Source: Pleurocapsa sp. PCC 7327 (GTDB lineage: Bacteria; Cyanobacteriota; Cyanobacteriia; Cyanobacteriales; Microcystaceae). From it: a stretch of DNA of 64,000 bases. Under the pieces are notes generated by a model. The model did no database searches. It saw only the letters and a list, made by a program, of their open reading frames with translations, and was not told where the DNA came from. Location: positions 4,108,024 to 4,172,023 of the forward strand of contig NC_019689.1 in NCBI RefSeq assembly GCF_000317025.1, given 5' to 3'. The position numbers and the translations under genes were made by a program. Shown here one piece after another: positions 53,634 through 62,876 of this stretch. Within the stretch, counting starts at the first letter, position 1; each line of letters starts with the position of its first letter.

Positions 53634-54757
53634 TCTTTTCTTTGATACCGCATTCCTGGTAACTGAGAGACTAGCCCTAACAATTCCAGTTGCAACAAGA
53701 TTCCCGAAATTTCTCCGGCTGGTAAACCCGTATTTTGCACGACGAGATCGAAAGAAGTTGGTTGAGTTGCGATCGCGCCCAAAACTTTTACATATTCTGG
53801 GGCTAAATCCGAGATGGGCGTGGTCTCTGCTGGCTCAAATAGAGATAGCTGTTTGCCCGCATCCAGCTTGGGAATCGCACCCAACATTTCTAACAACTCA
53901 TTTTCTTGAATAATCATTTCCGCCCCGCCATGAATTAACCGCAGACAGCCACGCGCTTCTTCAACGTCGGGGGAATTGGGCAGCGTATAGACATCGCGAC
54001 AAAAATCGTTGGCATATTGCGCTGTAATCAGAGCGCCCGATTTTTCTGGGGCTTCCATCACCAAAATAGCACGTGACAAGCCGGCAATAATGCGATTGCG
54101 AGCCGGAAAATTTCCTTTATTAGGCTTAGTTTCGGCTGGATATTCGCTCAAAAGCAATCCCTGCTGCTGGATCTCTTCGTAGAGTTGGCGATGACTTGGG
54201 GGGTAAATAATATCTAATCCCGTTCCCAATACGGCTAGGGTTCTTCCCCCTGCTTCCAGACAAGCGCGATGTGCCTCGCTGTCAATTCCCATTGCCATGC
54301 CCGAAACAACGGTAAAGCCGTGTTTGGCAAGGGCTGTACCAATCTTGCGAGTCCAACGGCGACCGTGTGCGGTAGGGAAACGAGTTCCGACGATGCTGAT
54401 AAGTGGAGTAATGCCTTGATTTTCTAGAGAATCGGTTTGTCCTCGATAGTACAAAACTGGCGGCGGACTGGGAATCTCTAGCAGCAGGCGGGGATAGTCG
54501 CGATCGCTAGGAGTCCAGAAATTGGGATTGGTCTGAAGGTGTTTTTCTAAAAATTCTTTGGGATCGAGGCGCGATCGCGTTTCAATAATAACATTCGCCA
54601 ACCGCACTCCCAATCCCTCTACTTGTGCCAAGGCATGCTCCGATGCCGTCCACGCCTCTCCTAACGTCCCGAAATGTTGCTGCACTCGTTTGAGCAGTAT
54701 AGAACCGATTCCGGGAATTTGCGACCAAGCTAACCAGTAGGCGCGTTCTTCAATCAA
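53630..54757 (-). CDS. dprA: DNA-processing protein DprA (Smf)
   Basis: DprA loads RecA onto incoming single-stranded DNA during natural transformation. The 375-residue protein has an N-terminal helix-hairpin-helix region (IPGIGSILLKRVQQHFG). The Rossmann-like DprA core follows (ISIVGTRFPTAHGRRWTRKIG, VVSGMAMGIDSEAHRACLEAGG, NFPARNRIIAGLSRAILVMEAPEKSGALIT), then a C-terminal winged-helix DML1-like domain. No other competence genes are in the window. Confidence 0.93.
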   Translation of the reverse strand: MIEERAYWLAWSQIPGIGSILLKRVQQHFGTLGEAWTASEHALAQVEGLGVRLANVIIETRSRLDPKEFLEKHLQTNPNFWTPSDRDYPRLLLEIPSPPPVLYYRGQTDSLENQGITPLISIVGTRFPTAHGRRWTRKIGTALAKHGFTVVSGMAMGIDSEAHRACLEAGGRTLAVLGTGLDIIYPPSHRQLYEEIQQQGLLLSEYPAETKPNKGNFPARNRIIAGLSRAILVMEAPEKSGALITAQYANDFCRDVYTLPNSPDVEEARGCLRLIHGGAEMIIQENELLEMLGAIPKLDAGKQLSLFEPAETTPISDLAPEYVKVLGAIATQPTSFDLVVQNTGLPAGEISGILLQLELLGLVSQLPGMRYQRKD

Positions 54758-55719
54758 TTGTTTCTCTCGTTCTTCTCGTTTCGTTATTTGATAATGCTAT
54801 TATTCCCCAATTCCAAAAAAAGGAAGCTAAAAGCTCCCCCGTTTTTTGGTTATGTTATCAAAACCTTCTCAGGCAGCGCGTTGCGTTTTCTTAAGCTTGC
54901 GACATCGGCGAGAAAACCTCTTACTCAGTATCTAGACCTGGTTGACTGACAAATCTTTGTTCCCTCATCTCTAAATCCCTTCTCCCATAAGGGGCGAAGG
55001 GACTTCAGGCAAAATTCTTAAGTGGAAAGCCCCTCTCCCGCTCGGGGAGAGGGGTTGGAGTGAGGGCGATTTGAGTTTTGTCACTCAACCAGGCATCTAG
55101 ACATACATAGCAGTTTTCAGTTAAATGAGAGACAAAATTAGTAGATTGGGGGAAAGGGTGAAACAATCCTGTATTCTCTTTACTTGAAAATTGGTATAGA
55201 TTCACCTTGCGATCGCCACAGCGCAGCCAAGCAGCACTATCGAACCAAATAAAGCTTCTAGTTCATTTGGTAAACTTTTGTTACTTAAGTTCGATCGAAA
55301 GAAGATGATTTGTTCTATATTTAACTTGCATAGCTTTAAAAAATCGATAAGAAATTATAATTCCTTTCTTTACTTGGTTATTTGCCCGATCTTTAAAAAT
55401 TTAATTTAACCAAATAAATACTTGACAACTTAAAGTTGTATAAGTTTTCACAATTATTTATAATTAACATTTCATCGATTAAAAATAACACTCTAATCGA
55501 TCGAAAACATAAAAGAGGCAAATGTTTAATTACCGATAACCGATGCAGCGTCTGTCATTGTATGGCAAGACCCCGTTAGTTCTTCGTAGATTTTGGCGAT
55601 CGCAAAAAAGAAACAAGAGATGGGGAATTGCCGAGCGCTAATTCCTCTACGTTACCTATGGCAAGAGGAGAGGTCGAAATCTCCGATTATTACTCAAGCA
55701 AAGGGGAAGTATCCGAGCA
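54758..55719. other. Long intergenic region with G/C-rich repeat hairpins
   Basis: Nearly 960 bases. A 63-codon frame at 54758-54949 has no supporting signal. Bases 54965-55060 hold two CCCTTCTCCC/GGGGCGAAGGG-like and CCCCTCTCCC/GGGAGAGGGG hairpins. From 55220 to 55690 the DNA is very AT-rich and precedes the hybrid kinase gene. No gene or RNA is recognised. Confidence 0.4.
55030..55054. repeat. Dispersed GC-rich hairpin repeat
   Basis: CCCCTCTCCC (55030-55039) pairs with GGGAGAGGGG (55045-55054). With the adjacent TTGGAGTGAGGGCG it is a repeat widespread in cyanobacterial intergenic DNA. On the minus strand it is followed by CTTTCC, so it may end transcripts. Confidence 0.6.
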
Positions 55720-57906
55720 ATGAGGAACTTTAACAGGTTAGAGCAAGAACTTCAAGAGGCGCAACAGCGGTTGCAAACGATGCGGCATCATGCCAACGAC
55801 TTGCCAAATCCGATCGAGGAATGGCAAACAGAAGCGATCGCAGAATTCTCTTTTGCTGTAGAGAAGTTGGATGTTGCATTAGAGGAACTGCGATCGCACA
55901 ACGAGGAATTAAGCGCCGCTCGTCAAGAAGTAGAATTGGAGAGACAGCACTACCAAAAGTTATTTGAGTTCGCCCCGGACGGATACTTAGTCACTGACGA
56001 GCGAGCGACTATTCAGGAGGCAAACTGTGCGGCAGCCAATTTGCTCAACATCCCTAAACAGGATCTGGTGGGCAAACCGCTAGACATTTTCATCGCCCTA
56101 GCCGATCGAGATGCTTTTCACGGCCAATGGGTGCGAGTCACGAAATTGTTAGCTAGGAGCTGTAGCAGTCAAGAATGCGCGTCACAACAATGCGATCGCT
56201 ACGCCAGTAAGCTCCTGGTCAAGGACTGGGAAATCCTTCTCCAGCCACGGGAGCGAGAACCGTTGCCAGTAGCGCTTTCTCTGTCTGCCACCTGTAACCG
56301 CCAAGGTAAAATCATTAGCCTGTGTTGGTTACTGAGGGATTTGAGCGATCGCCAGCATGCCGAACAGAAAATTCGCGAACAAGCGGCTCTGTTAGATATT
56401 ACCACGGACGCGATTTTCGTTCGCGATCTAGGCGATCGAATTAGATTTTGGAATAAAGGAGCCGAGCGCCTTTACGGTTGGAGTGCAGAAGAAGTACTGG
56501 GAAGAAATGTTGATGAGCTTTTAAATCGAAAACCATTGCCTAAATTAGCCCAAATCCAGCAAGAAGTTTTGGAGAAAGGCAGATGGCAGGGAGAACTGCC
56601 TCAAGTTACTAAAGATGGCGAGGAGATTGTTGTTGAAAGCCGCTGGAATCTAGTGCGCGACGAGCAACAAAACCCCAAATCGATCCTTGTCGTCAATACG
56701 GACATTACTTCGACTAAACAATTGCAAGAGCAATTGCTCCGCACCCAGCGTCTGGAAAGCCTTGGCACTCTTGCTAGCGGGATTTCTCACGATTTAAACA
56801 ATATCTTGACACCAATTCTGGGAATTGCTCAGCTTCTCCCGCTCAAATTCCCCGAAGCTGACGAGCACGGACAGCAGATGTTTAAGGTTCTCGAAACCAA
56901 TGCCAAACGCGGCGCGGCATTGCTCAAGCAAATCCTGGCTTTCTCGCGCGGAGTCGAAGGGAAGCACGTGCTTCTAGCCGTCCGTTCCCTAGTCTGTGAC
57001 ATCGAGCAAGTCATTCGAGAAACCTTTCCTAAGTCGATCGCTATCCATCTAAATATCCCGCGCGATCTATGGGCAATCCGTGGCGATCTTACGCAGTTAG
57101 AGCAAGTTTTGATGAATCTGTGTTTGAATGCGCGAGATGCCATGCCAAACGGAGGCACTCTGGCAATTACTGCTGAGAATCTCGCGATCGACAAAAATTA
57201 TGCCAGCAGGGAACCCGAAGCCAAGGTTGGTTCTTACGTTGCGATCGCAGTCTCGGATACTGGCATTGGCATGTCTGCGGAAACATTGGAACGGATTTTC
57301 GAGCCATTTTTTACTACTAAAGCAGCAGATAAGGGCACGGGACTTGGTCTTGCAACGACAATGGGAATTATCAAAAGCCACGGCGGTTTTATTAAGGTTT
57401 CTAGCGAAGTTGGCAAGGGAACGCAGTTCGCGGTATTCCTGCCAGCAGAAGAGACAAGGGTAGTCGTATCGGAGGACAAGCCAGAACTACCGAGGGGAGA
57501 CGAAACGACGATCTTGATCGTGGACGACGAACCCGTGATTTGCCATATGATAGAAGCATTACTGAGAACTTATGGCTATCGGGTGCTAACTGCCACTGAT
57601 GGAGTTGAGGCGATCGCGATGTACGCTCAATATCAGCACAAAATCGGTGCTGTCTTGATGGATATGGTCATGCCTTCTATGGACGGTCCGACAACCATCC
57701 TCGCCTTGCAAAAAATGAACCCGCAAGTCAAGATTATTGTTACTAGCGGACTGGTTTCGAGCGATCGCACTATTGAAGCTTTGGGGGCAAGCGTCAAGGC
57801 ATATTTGGGAAAACCTTATACCTCAGAAGAATTATTGACAACCCTGAAAGAGGTTCTCGATTCTAACAGCGATACCAAGCCCAGAAATCAATTTCTATGC
57901 TCATAG
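55720..57906 (+). CDS. Hybrid histidine kinase with PAS domains and receiver
   Basis: A 728-residue signalling protein. An N-terminal coiled coil (1-~75) precedes two PAS domains (~80-210, FEFAPDGYLVTDERATIQEANCA, and ~220-335, DITTDAIFVRDLGDRIRFWNKGAE). A NtrB/ArcB-like kinase core with H357 (SGISHDLNNILTPILG) and an HATPase domain (NLCLNARDAMPNGG, DTGIGMS, GTGLGLATTMG) follow. A C-terminal receiver carries D648 (VLMDMVMPSMDG). There are no membrane segments, so it senses cytoplasmic signals. No cognate regulator is adjacent. Confidence 0.92.
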   Translation: MRNFNRLEQELQEAQQRLQTMRHHANDLPNPIEEWQTEAIAEFSFAVEKLDVALEELRSHNEELSAARQEVELERQHYQKLFEFAPDGYLVTDERATIQEANCAAANLLNIPKQDLVGKPLDIFIALADRDAFHGQWVRVTKLLARSCSSQECASQQCDRYASKLLVKDWEILLQPREREPLPVALSLSATCNRQGKIISLCWLLRDLSDRQHAEQKIREQAALLDITTDAIFVRDLGDRIRFWNKGAERLYGWSAEEVLGRNVDELLNRKPLPKLAQIQQEVLEKGRWQGELPQVTKDGEEIVVESRWNLVRDEQQNPKSILVVNTDITSTKQLQEQLLRTQRLESLGTLASGISHDLNNILTPILGIAQLLPLKFPEADEHGQQMFKVLETNAKRGAALLKQILAFSRGVEGKHVLLAVRSLVCDIEQVIRETFPKSIAIHLNIPRDLWAIRGDLTQLEQVLMNLCLNARDAMPNGGTLAITAENLAIDKNYASREPEAKVGSYVAIAVSDTGIGMSAETLERIFEPFFTTKAADKGTGLGLATTMGIIKSHGGFIKVSSEVGKGTQFAVFLPAEETRVVVSEDKPELPRGDETTILIVDDEPVICHMIEALLRTYGYRVLTATDGVEAIAMYAQYQHKIGAVLMDMVMPSMDGPTTILALQKMNPQVKIIVTSGLVSSDRTIEALGASVKAYLGKPYTSEELLTTLKEVLDSNSDTKPRNQFLCS

Positions 57907-57927
57907 CCAGGAACTTAAGTTCCTGGC
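57906..57927. repeat. 22-bp palindrome (hairpin repeat family)
   Basis: Ten-base arms GCCAGGAACT and AGTTCCTGGC around a TA centre. It is built exactly like the palindrome at 40683 but with different stem bases. It sits just after the hybrid kinase stop codon (the stop's last base is shared) and before the convergent symporter, and may act as terminator. Confidence 0.8.
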
Positions 57928-57932
57928 GGACT

Positions 57933-59729
57933 TCATTCCTCTAATCCCGGTCGCGGTATTGGCAGGATTTTTCTCTTATTAAGCTGGCGCAACCAGAATC
58001 CGCCAGTCACGGCAACGACTAAAGCTATCCATCCCGTCAAAGACTGAAGCAGTAAAAACCCTCCGATTGCGAACATAGATCCAAACAAAAGTAAAGTAGC
58101 TGCAACAATTCGTAAAAACTCTTGAGCTAAATTTTGCGATGGTTCGACACCCGTTCGTTTTTGTTGCAACCTCCAGCCGATGCCTCCAGGTCGCACGCGC
58201 CGATAAAATTCATCTAGGGTTTCATCGGATTCTGGCGGGGTTAAAAACATGACTGCAATCCAAACGATAGCAGTGATAGAAGAAATTACCGCCAACCGAA
58301 GCCCAAAATCGGAGAAGATCTCGTCAAAACCGGGAAAAACGCTAGTAATCAAGCCAATAACAAACCCCGTTACCATTGCTGCCAATTCTGCCGCCGCATT
58401 CACCCGCCACCAAAACCAACGCAGAATTAACACCAATCCCGGACCAGTACCAATGGCAATCACTAAGCGAAAGACCGTCGCTACATCTGTCGCCAAAAAG
58501 GCTGCCACTGCCCCAAAAACGGTCACTACAACCGAGGCAATCTGCCCGACGAACACCAATTCCCTTTGACTAGCTTGGGGACGGAGAAAGCGCAAATAGA
58601 GGTCATTGGTTAAATAGGATGCCCCCCAGTTGATGGAAGTGGAAACGGTACTCATAAAAGCTGCCAGCAGCGAAGCGACCACCAATCCCAACATCGCTGG
58701 GGGTAGGAAGTCCAGCATCAGCTTGGGATAGCCCAATTCTGGATCTTCTAAATTGGGATACACCGCGATCGCGACTAATGCCGTCAAAATCCAGGGCCAA
58801 GTGCGGATAATATAGTTGAGGATATTAAAACACCAAGCAGATTTTTCTGCTTCTGCTTCATCTTTTGCTGCCGCCAAACGCTGGATAAACTCTCCGCCTC
58901 CATCGCTGCGGCGAAACGACCACCACTGCACTAATAAATAGGCAGAAAAAGTGGTTGCCGTAATCCCCGCCGCATCACTCCAAGTCAGCCCTAAAAAACC
59001 ATCCCCGCGCGTTAGCGGAACGAAGGATAAAACGTCGAACTCCTTAGCTTGCTGTACCCGTGGCAGAAGTTCGCGAATGCCTCCTACATCGTTGACGGCT
59101 ATAATTGAAACCGCGATCGCGCCGAATATGGCAAGGAAAAATTGAAAAAAGTCAGTGGTGACAACTCCCCACAAACCTGCAAAGCTGCAATAAATCAGCA
59201 CGAAAAGGCTAACCCCCACCACACTCCAGAGTTTGAGGTTTTCGCCCGGATCGAATCCCAGACTCTGCCATAATTCCAACGCATCGACGGCTTTTACCAT
59301 CGCTAGCATAGCATAGCCGATCCCGATACAATTAATCGGGACGGCAAAGAGAAAGGCTTTTGTCGCGCGTAAGATTGCTGCCATCTTGCCCCCGTAGCGG
59401 ATTTCTATCAGTTGGGCATCGGTGACAATTTCGGATCGCCGCCAGAGTCGAGAAAAGATGTAAATTAGAACGATATGAGAAATCCCGAAACTCCACCATT
59501 CCCAATTACCTGCAATTCCTCGCGTGGCAACGATCCCGCAGATATAGAGAGGAGTATCGATAGAAAACGTCGTCGCCGCCATACTCGTCCCTGCCAACCA
59601 CCAAGGCAGCGATCGCCCGGATACAAAAAAATCTTCTAAACTTTTAGAAGCTTTGCGAGATAAATGCAATCCTACTCCCATCGTCACGACGAGATACAGC
59701 AGGATAATTAGCCAGTCGATCGATTGCAT
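57933..59729 (-). CDS. Sodium:solute symporter (SSS family)
   Basis: A 598-residue transporter with about 13-14 hydrophobic helices. Family landmarks are the N-terminal SLEDFFVSGRSLPWWLAGTS and the core TTFSIDTPLYICG; a conserved Ser/Thr pair in LLAAFMSTVSTSINWGASYL would form the Na2 site. It couples sodium entry to uptake of a small solute (sugar, amino acid, urea or organic acid). The substrate cannot be assigned. The cytoplasmic loop after helix 7 is rich in Glu/Ala/Lys (AAAKDEAEAEKSA). Confidence 0.9.
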   Translation of the reverse strand: MQSIDWLIILLYLVVTMGVGLHLSRKASKSLEDFFVSGRSLPWWLAGTSMAATTFSIDTPLYICGIVATRGIAGNWEWWSFGISHIVLIYIFSRLWRRSEIVTDAQLIEIRYGGKMAAILRATKAFLFAVPINCIGIGYAMLAMVKAVDALELWQSLGFDPGENLKLWSVVGVSLFVLIYCSFAGLWGVVTTDFFQFFLAIFGAIAVSIIAVNDVGGIRELLPRVQQAKEFDVLSFVPLTRGDGFLGLTWSDAAGITATTFSAYLLVQWWSFRRSDGGGEFIQRLAAAKDEAEAEKSAWCFNILNYIIRTWPWILTALVAIAVYPNLEDPELGYPKLMLDFLPPAMLGLVVASLLAAFMSTVSTSINWGASYLTNDLYLRFLRPQASQRELVFVGQIASVVVTVFGAVAAFLATDVATVFRLVIAIGTGPGLVLILRWFWWRVNAAAELAAMVTGFVIGLITSVFPGFDEIFSDFGLRLAVISSITAIVWIAVMFLTPPESDETLDEFYRRVRPGGIGWRLQQKRTGVEPSQNLAQEFLRIVAATLLLFGSMFAIGGFLLLQSLTGWIALVVAVTGGFWLRQLNKRKILPIPRPGLEE

Positions 59730-59794
59730 AGTTTTTTATTTTTATTTGTTATTAGGTATTGGTTAGCGATCGTTGGCAGATAGCCATTTATTTT

Positions 59795-61510
59795 ATGGAG
59801 TCAATCCAAAATCTGAAATCCCATAATCTGCTTTTACTGCTTTTATGGACTCTCATCGGTTGTCTGCTGCGATTCGATCGATTAACTGGCAAACCTCCGT
59901 GGACGGACGAATTTGCAACTTTAGTCTTTAGTCTGGGGAATGACTTTAACTCCGTACCGATCGATCGGATTATTTCCATCGATACTCTACTACAACCCCT
60001 ACAACCTAACCCAGACGCAACTATATCGGATGTAGTTTCTCTTTTGCTTGATGAAGATAACCACCCTCCACTTTACTTCGTTCTGGCTCATCTATGGATG
60101 AAATTATTTCCTTTGGGAGGGGAATATGTCAATTTATGGGCAGCGCGATCGCTTCCTGCTATATTCGGCGTAATCTCTATTCCAGCTACCTATGGGCTAG
60201 CAAGAGTAGCTTTTAATTCTCGATTAGTCGCACATTTATCGGCAGCATTAATGGCTGTTTCTCCCTATGGAATTTTTATCGCCCAAGAAGCCCGCCATTA
60301 TACATTGGCTATTTTATTTGTTATTGCTTCTTTGGGATGTTTTATCGGTGCAGCAAAACATTTATGGTATCGAACTAAATTGCCAATTAAGTTGGTTTTT
60401 CTATGGATAATTATTAATAGCTTAGGTCTGTCAGTTCACTACTTTTTTTGTCTAACTTTATTAGCGGAAGCCCTCGCTTTAATTATCTTATTCGTCTCTC
60501 CCTCTCCCCGTCCCCACCGTCTCCTTCTCTCAAAAAATTTGTGGCGTATAGGCATCGTTGCTGCTGGCGCGATCGCGGCTGGTTTGGCGTGGCTGCTGGT
60601 TATCCCAGAAGACTATGGCAATGGCATGATTGACTGGATTCAACACGAACAAACTAACCCTTTAGCATTAATTAATCCAATTTTTCAGCTATTAGCAGCC
60701 TGGATTACTTTTATCTCTCTTTTGCCTGTAGAATCTTCTTTTTTAGCTGTTGTCATTTTTTCTGGTTTTATCATGCTGGTCTTTTTCGTGTGTTTGTTCC
60801 CCAAAATAAAATTAGGACTTCAGGAGCTTTGGAAAATTCCTAATACCTATTTATCTACAAAAATCCTGACTAATTTTATTATTATTATTCTTTTTTTGTT
60901 TTTTATTCTGACTTATTTTTTGGAGATCGATATTACTCGCGGAGCAAGATATAGTTTTACTTACTTCCCGGCTATCATCGTTTTAGTAGGAGCTATATTA
61001 TCTATCTTTTGGTGCGAACGAGACAATAACTCAAGTATCCTTTTTAAACTACCTCAAAATCCTCCAAAAAATGGATTAAAGATGTTTTCAATAGTTTTTT
61101 TAATGGGCTTATTGAGTGCTATTACAGTTACCTCTAATTTAGGGTATCAAAAATATTATCGCCCCGATCTTTTAGTGCCGATTATTCAACAAAAATCGGC
61201 TTCTGTTCCCGTTCTCATCGCTACAACTCATGAAAGTTTAGTCCAAACGGGAGAAATGCTAGGGATAGCTTGGGAATTGAAACAAAATGCTCTGCGATCG
61301 CAAGTGTCATTTCTACTCGCCCATCAAGAACGAAAGAATTCCCCAGAACCCACGATCGCTCTTCAAAAAAACTTGTCTCAACTCTCAAAACCTTTGGACT
61401 TATGGACAGTTAATTTTCATGCTAATATTAAATTAAATAATTGCCAAACTGACTCTCAATCCTTTCCATATATTAATGGATATAGTTATCAGCTTTATCA
61501 CTGTTTTTAA
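59795..61510 (+). CDS. GT39-like polytopic glycosyltransferase
   Basis: A 571-residue membrane protein (from ATG 59795; a TTG at 59759 would add 12) of the ArnT/PMT type. The first periplasmic loop holds the acidic motif WTDEFAT. There are about 10-11 helices and a C-terminal soluble part. A further conserved segment is LLDEDNHPPLYFVLAHLWMKLF. It would transfer a sugar from a polyprenyl carrier to an acceptor outside the membrane. A Pro/Ser-rich loop near residues 235-245 (VSPSPRPHR) is encoded by an intergenic-type CTCTCCC repeat. It is divergent from the symporter. Confidence 0.85.
   Translation: MESIQNLKSHNLLLLLLWTLIGCLLRFDRLTGKPPWTDEFATLVFSLGNDFNSVPIDRIISIDTLLQPLQPNPDATISDVVSLLLDEDNHPPLYFVLAHLWMKLFPLGGEYVNLWAARSLPAIFGVISIPATYGLARVAFNSRLVAHLSAALMAVSPYGIFIAQEARHYTLAILFVIASLGCFIGAAKHLWYRTKLPIKLVFLWIIINSLGLSVHYFFCLTLLAEALALIILFVSPSPRPHRLLLSKNLWRIGIVAAGAIAAGLAWLLVIPEDYGNGMIDWIQHEQTNPLALINPIFQLLAAWITFISLLPVESSFLAVVIFSGFIMLVFFVCLFPKIKLGLQELWKIPNTYLSTKILTNFIIIILFLFFILTYFLEIDITRGARYSFTYFPAIIVLVGAILSIFWCERDNNSSILFKLPQNPPKNGLKMFSIVFLMGLLSAITVTSNLGYQKYYRPDLLVPIIQQKSASVPVLIATTHESLVQTGEMLGIAWELKQNALRSQVSFLLAHQERKNSPEPTIALQKNLSQLSKPLDLWTVNFHANIKLNNCQTDSQSFPYINGYSYQLYHCF
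60500..60536. repeat. CT-rich repeat tract inside the GT39-like gene
   Basis: CTCTCCCTCTCCCCGTCCCC and a following ACCGTCTCCTTCTCTC tract are of the same type as the intergenic tracts at 382-430 and 49170. The tract is in frame and falls in a loop between two membrane helices. Confidence 0.65.
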
Positions 61511-61512
61511 TT

Positions 61513-62295
61513 CTAGCGATCGCTATTGATAAATTTATTAATAGCATCGATAATTTTTTGTTTGTTTTCTCTATCTCCACTGTAAAAGTAAGCAGTTAGA
61601 GGAACGCGATCGCCAGAAGCTAAAATCAAAACAACTCTATCGGTATCCTTAGAGCTATCCGGATCGCTATAAGTTTCTCTAATCGCTTTAGTAAACTCTT
61701 GAAGGCGATATTTGAGAACTTTAGTTCCCAATAAACCTTTTTTAGTAAGAGTTACGCTTCCAAGAGTTTTGTTAAAGTTCAAATCAAGCGTTTGGGCAAA
61801 AAATGCAACGATCGAAATTCCAATAATTACAAAAATTATCGTTATAATAACAAACCAGCGATCGTCTTGTACAACCGTCAATTCCATCTGGTTAGAATTC
61901 TCTAAGAAACTATTTATTTGAGAAACTATAGCTCTTTTTGGAGCTTGATTAGAACTAGAGTAAGAAGTCAAGGGAATCTCGCCATTAATCGTCAGTAAAA
62001 TCACTCGGTAATTATAATCATCATCGCTTCTGCTTTGCTCAACTCTCGCTCCCTGTAATATATTAAGTGGAATCTTCTTTACTGTTGAGTCAAGCAAACC
62101 TGTCTGTATCAAATTACAAGTTCCTTGAGCTTGAGTCGGTTCGATTAGCTGACGCTGACAAGTCAAAGTCGTTAATTTACAGAAAAGTACGCTCGTCAGA
62201 AGTCCTGCCAAAACAAAAATCCCGCCAAACATCCACAGGAATACAGGACGATGTTGGATAATAAGTTTAGTAGAAGTTTGTTTTACTATTTCCAT
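61513..62295 (-). CDS. Membrane protein of unknown function with duplicated domain
   Basis: A 260-residue protein with hydrophobic segments at about 20-42 and 147-168. Each is followed by a similar beta-rich domain: residues ~55-125 (GLLDSTVKKIPLNILQGARVEQS...IPLTSYSSS) and ~180-258 (GLLGTKVLKYRLQEFTKAIRET...VPLTAYFYSGDRENK). The internal symmetry (KK-x-PL, V-x-LT-x-G-x-x-x-PLT-x-Y) suggests two PH-like barrels on one side of the membrane. No function is known. It converges with the GT39-like gene, 2 bp apart. Confidence 0.7.
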   Translation of the reverse strand: MEIVKQTSTKLIIQHRPVFLWMFGGIFVLAGLLTSVLFCKLTTLTCQRQLIEPTQAQGTCNLIQTGLLDSTVKKIPLNILQGARVEQSRSDDDYNYRVILLTINGEIPLTSYSSSNQAPKRAIVSQINSFLENSNQMELTVVQDDRWFVIITIIFVIIGISIVAFFAQTLDLNFNKTLGSVTLTKKGLLGTKVLKYRLQEFTKAIRETYSDPDSSKDTDRVVLILASGDRVPLTAYFYSGDRENKQKIIDAINKFINSDR

Positions 62296-62436
62296 AAATA
62301 GTGACTTTATCTTGTAATAGACTCTTTTTTAAGATTCCCGAAAAAGCCTGACGAAGATAAGCTGTTAAAATTAATTCATAAATTTTCTAGCTTAAAAATC
62401 TGCTCGGAATAACCTAAAGAATTTAAAGGGAAGCAC

Positions 62437-62646
62437 ATGACAATTTGGGTGAACGAACAAATCGATCCCTGTGGCATTATTCATTCCTGTCTTGCCTGTT
62501 ATGACGAACAAGCAGCAAAAGAATGTCACCAAACTTGGCAAGACAACTTAACCGAAGAACAAAAACAAGAAGGATGGGAGGCGAGATTGAGAACAGTTGA
62601 CTCTTGGGATGAAGTTCCCGTCAACGCCTTAAAGCTTAGTTATTAG
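62437..62646 (+). CDS. Small soluble hypothetical protein
   Basis: A 69-residue acidic protein with a good ribosome site (AAAGGG just upstream). It contains cysteines in PCGIIHSCLACYDE and KECHQTW, which could bind a metal, and an acidic, Trp-containing tail. The neighbours give no clue. It is followed by an insertion sequence. Confidence 0.6.
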   Translation: MTIWVNEQIDPCGIIHSCLACYDEQAAKECHQTWQDNLTEEQKQEGWEARLRTVDSWDEVPVNALKLSY

Positions 62647-62876
62647 GACTTACCTGACTAGCTTTTTATCTTTGCGCCTCTGTGACTCGGTGCGAAATAA
62701 AAAATCCTCGAAAGTATCACGATGTAATCTACCCAGGCGTTTGAAGTCTTTCTGCGGCAGCAGCTCTATCAAGCACTTAGGGGCAAATTTTCGTGCATCC
62801 TCTTAGGGGTAGTTTTTTTGGAAATAATTGCTGTATTTATGTCCTAAATTTATCTCTGATAAGGCTTTGATTTATT

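Noticed and set aside
54758-54949. A 63-codon frame directly upstream of dprA
   Set aside because: No start signal, and odd composition rich in Phe/Leu/Lys; probably chance.
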